Shown in pieces: positions 7,859 to 9,493 of a stretch of 9,493 nt of DNA. Made by a program: the position numbers and the translations under genes. The stretch's first letter is position 1. Each line of letters starts with the position of its first letter. The DNA is from Alphaproteobacteria bacterium (GTDB lineage Bacteria; Pseudomonadota; Alphaproteobacteria; UBA8366). The notes beneath the pieces were generated by a model, which saw only the letters and a program-made list of their open reading frames with translations, had not been told where the DNA came from and did no database searches. The stretch is taken from NCBI GenBank assembly GCA_030743445.1, contig JASLSL010000100.1, forward strand, positions 1-9,493, written 5' to 3'.

Positions 7859-9493
7859 GCCGCCGTCCCTCGGTCTTCAGGTCGATGGCGAGGTCACGCC
7901 GGACGCCGGGAGCAGCCTCGTCGATCGGGTTGATGCCGACCAAGGGGGCGATCCGGCGCACCACCCGGCCGATGACGGGGGCCGCGACCCAACCGCCGGT
8001 CGCGTAGCCCTGGGTCTTGGCGTTGCCGCGCGGCTCGTCGAGTACCGCCAACACGACGAAGCGCGGATCGTTGATCGGAAAGGCGCCGAGGAACGAGGAC
8101 AACAGCGCGCGCCGGCGATAACCGCCGTGTCCCTGCTTCTCCGCGGTGCCGGTCTTGCCGCCGACGAGGTAGCCCGTGGCCGCGGCTTTCCGGCCGGTGC
8201 CGTGCTCGACGACGAGACGCATCAGGCGGCGCATCTGGTTCGAGGTTCGTTTCGAGATCACCCGCTTGCCGGTCGCGGCGGCCGAGTCCCGCTTCAAAAG
8301 GGTCGGCGGGTGATAGACGCCGCCGTTGACCATTGCAGCGGCGGCGGCTGCGAACTGGATCGGGCTTACCGCGATGCCGTGGCCAAACCCGATGGTCATT
8401 GTGTTGACCGGACGCCAAACCCGGGGCGTCATCGGGGCGCCGACCTCGGGCAGCTCGATCGGTGCCGCGTCGAGCAGACCGACCCGGCCGAGGAAAGCAC
8501 GCTGCGCCTTGGCCCCGACGTCGACCGCCATGCGCGCGGCGCCGATGTTGGACGAGTACATGAAGATTTCCGAGACCGAGAGCCAGCGTCGCTTGGCGTG
8601 GTAATCGCGGATCGTAAAGCGCGAGACCCTGAGCGGCTTGGTCGCATCGTAGCGGTCGCTCAGCTTGACTATGCCGGCGTCGAGCGCCATCGCCACGGTG
8701 AATATCTTGAACACCGAGCCGAGCTCGTAGACGCCGAGGGCGGCGCTGTTGAAACGCTGGTCCTCGGATGCGCGGCTGGCCCGGTTGGGATCGAAATCCG
8801 GCAGCGAGCACATCGCCCTGATCTCGCCGGTCTGGACGTCGAGCACGACACCGGTCGCGCCGATCGCTTGGAACTCGTCCTTCGCCTTGTCGAGCTCGCC
8901 GCAGAGCACGTACTGCATGCGCAGGTCGAGCGCCAATTCGAGCGGCGCATGGCGGCGCTGCAGCGCGTCGTCGAAGGTCTTCTCGACGCCCGCGAGTCCG
9001 CGATCGTCGACGTCGACGAAACCAACCACATGGGCCGCGAGGTTGCCGTGCGGGTAGACCCGGGTCGCCTCGCGGCGGAAGTCGAGCCCCGGAATGCCGA
9101 GCCGGTTGATCTCCCACTGCTGGCGCGGGGTCAGGTTGCGGGCAAGCCAGACGAAGCTGCGCTTGGATTTCAGCTTCGAGGTGATCTCCACCTTGTCCAA
9201 CTGTGGCATCACGGTGACCAGCCGGCGCGCGGCGCTCGCCGGGTCGAGGACGCGGCGTGGATTGGCATAAAGCGACGCGGTCCGCAGGCTGGTCGCCAGA
9301 ATGACGCCGGTCCGGTCGACGATGTCGGCGCGGTCGGTCTGGATCGTCGCCGACCGTGGTGCGTGGGCGACGCGCGGTTCCTCCGCCCCCTGCAGCACCG
9401 CCAAGTCGACGAGGCGATAGCCGACGGTGGCGAAGGCGAGGGTGAGAATCGTGCCGGCGATGAGCAGACGGGTGCGGCCGACCTCGATTGCCT
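7845..9493 (-). CDS. ftsI: FtsI (PBP3), septal peptidoglycan transpeptidase, 5' end outside window
   Basis: Class B penicillin-binding protein that cross-links septal peptidoglycan on the periplasmic side, working with FtsW. The frame is open to the right edge, giving 548 complete residues; the true start lies outside. The first visible residues (AIEVGRTRLLIAG, then a hydrophobic run to VGYRLVDL) are the single N-terminal membrane helix, so starting at the TTG at 9404 would wrongly discard it. Numbered from the first complete visible codon (9491), the pedestal domain includes ADIVDRTGVILA (about 55-66). The transpeptidase has SVFK (259-262, nucleophile Ser259), SSN (313-315) and KTGTAEK (446-452), the three penicillin-binding motifs in normal order. 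No PASTA domains. The stop TGA (7845-7847) lies inside the first codons of murE. The dcw position identifies it as the division rather than the elongation (PBP2) enzyme. Confidence 0.97.
   Translation of the reverse strand, partial: AIEVGRTRLLIAGTILTLAFATVGYRLVDLAVLQGAEEPRVAHAPRSATIQTDRADIVDRTGVILATSLRTASLYANPRRVLDPASAARRLVTVMPQLDKVEITSKLKSKRSFVWLARNLTPRQQWEINRLGIPGLDFRREATRVYPHGNLAAHVVGFVDVDDRGLAGVEKTFDDALQRRHAPLELALDLRMQYVLCGELDKAKDEFQAIGATGVVLDVQTGEIRAMCSLPDFDPNRASRASEDQRFNSAALGVYELGSVFKIFTVAMALDAGIVKLSDRYDATKPLRVSRFTIRDYHAKRRWLSVSEIFMYSSNIGAARMAVDVGAKAQRAFLGRVGLLDAAPIELPEVGAPMTPRVWRPVNTMTIGFGHGIAVSPIQFAAAAAAMVNGGVYHPPTLLKRDSAAATGKRVISKRTSNQMRRLMRLVVEHGTGRKAAATGYLVGGKTGTAEKQGHGGYRRRALLSSFLGAFPINDPRFVVLAVLDEPRGNAKTQGYATGGWVAAPVIGRVVRRIAPLVGINPIDEAAPGVRRDLAIDLKTEGRRLASF
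7866..7871 (-). promoter_or_regulatory. Shine-Dalgarno of murE, supporting a TTG start
   Basis: GAGGGA on the minus strand, 7 nt before the TTG at 7858 and inside the 3' end of ftsI. Together with the in-frame TGA six codons upstream of the TTG, it fixes the murE start within a very small interval. Confidence 0.7.

Noticed and set aside
5247..7933. Long plus-strand open frames opposite murF and murE (519 and 614 codons)
   Set aside because: Both are antisense shadows created by strong G/C third-position bias. They have no plausible ribosome-binding sites or domains.
7845..9404. Starting ftsI at the TTG at 9404
   Set aside because: The frame stays open to the right edge, and the upstream codons encode the expected N-terminal membrane helix, so the gene is truncated by the window rather than starting here.

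Overview
The window is a stretch of a division and cell wall (dcw) cluster from a GC-rich Gram-negative bacterium, most likely an alphaproteobacterium. All seven genes read on the minus strand, so transcription runs from the right edge to the left: ftsI (5' end cut by the right edge), murE, murF, mraY, murD, ftsW, murG (3' end cut by the left edge). This is the canonical dcw order. By comparison with known clusters, mraZ, mraW (rsmH) and ftsL would be expected to the right, and murC, murB, ddl, ftsQ, ftsA and ftsZ to the left, but none of these is visible. The taxonomic placement is inferred from protein style (for example the MurF and MurE N-termini and the single-TM FtsI start) and strong G/C at third codon positions. 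No phylogeny was run.

The region is almost entirely coding. Successive genes are separated by 9, 4 and 3 nt (murF/mraY, mraY/murD, murD/ftsW) or overlap by 14, 4 and 4 nt (ftsI/murE, murE/murF, ftsW/murG). Each internal start has a purine-rich Shine-Dalgarno sequence, sitting in or next to the end of the preceding gene. Three of the six visible starts are not ATG (TTG for murE, GTG for murF and murD). No promoter, terminator, RNA gene, CRISPR array or mobile element was found. The arrangement implies one polycistronic, translationally coupled transcript with its promoter outside the window.

The genes form one pathway. MurD, MurE and MurF build UDP-MurNAc-pentapeptide in the cytoplasm; the DNPR motif in MurE indicates meso-diaminopimelate at position 3. 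MraY transfers it to undecaprenyl phosphate to give lipid I, and MurG adds GlcNAc to give lipid II. FtsW polymerises lipid II into glycan at the septum and its partner FtsI cross-links the peptides.

No undescribed system is apparent. The least ordinary feature is the open C-terminal tail of MurG: the reading frame continues about 79 codons past the normal end of the enzyme and is still open at the left edge. Smaller curiosities are two perfect inverted repeats inside murE and an 18-bp perfect palindrome inside murD.
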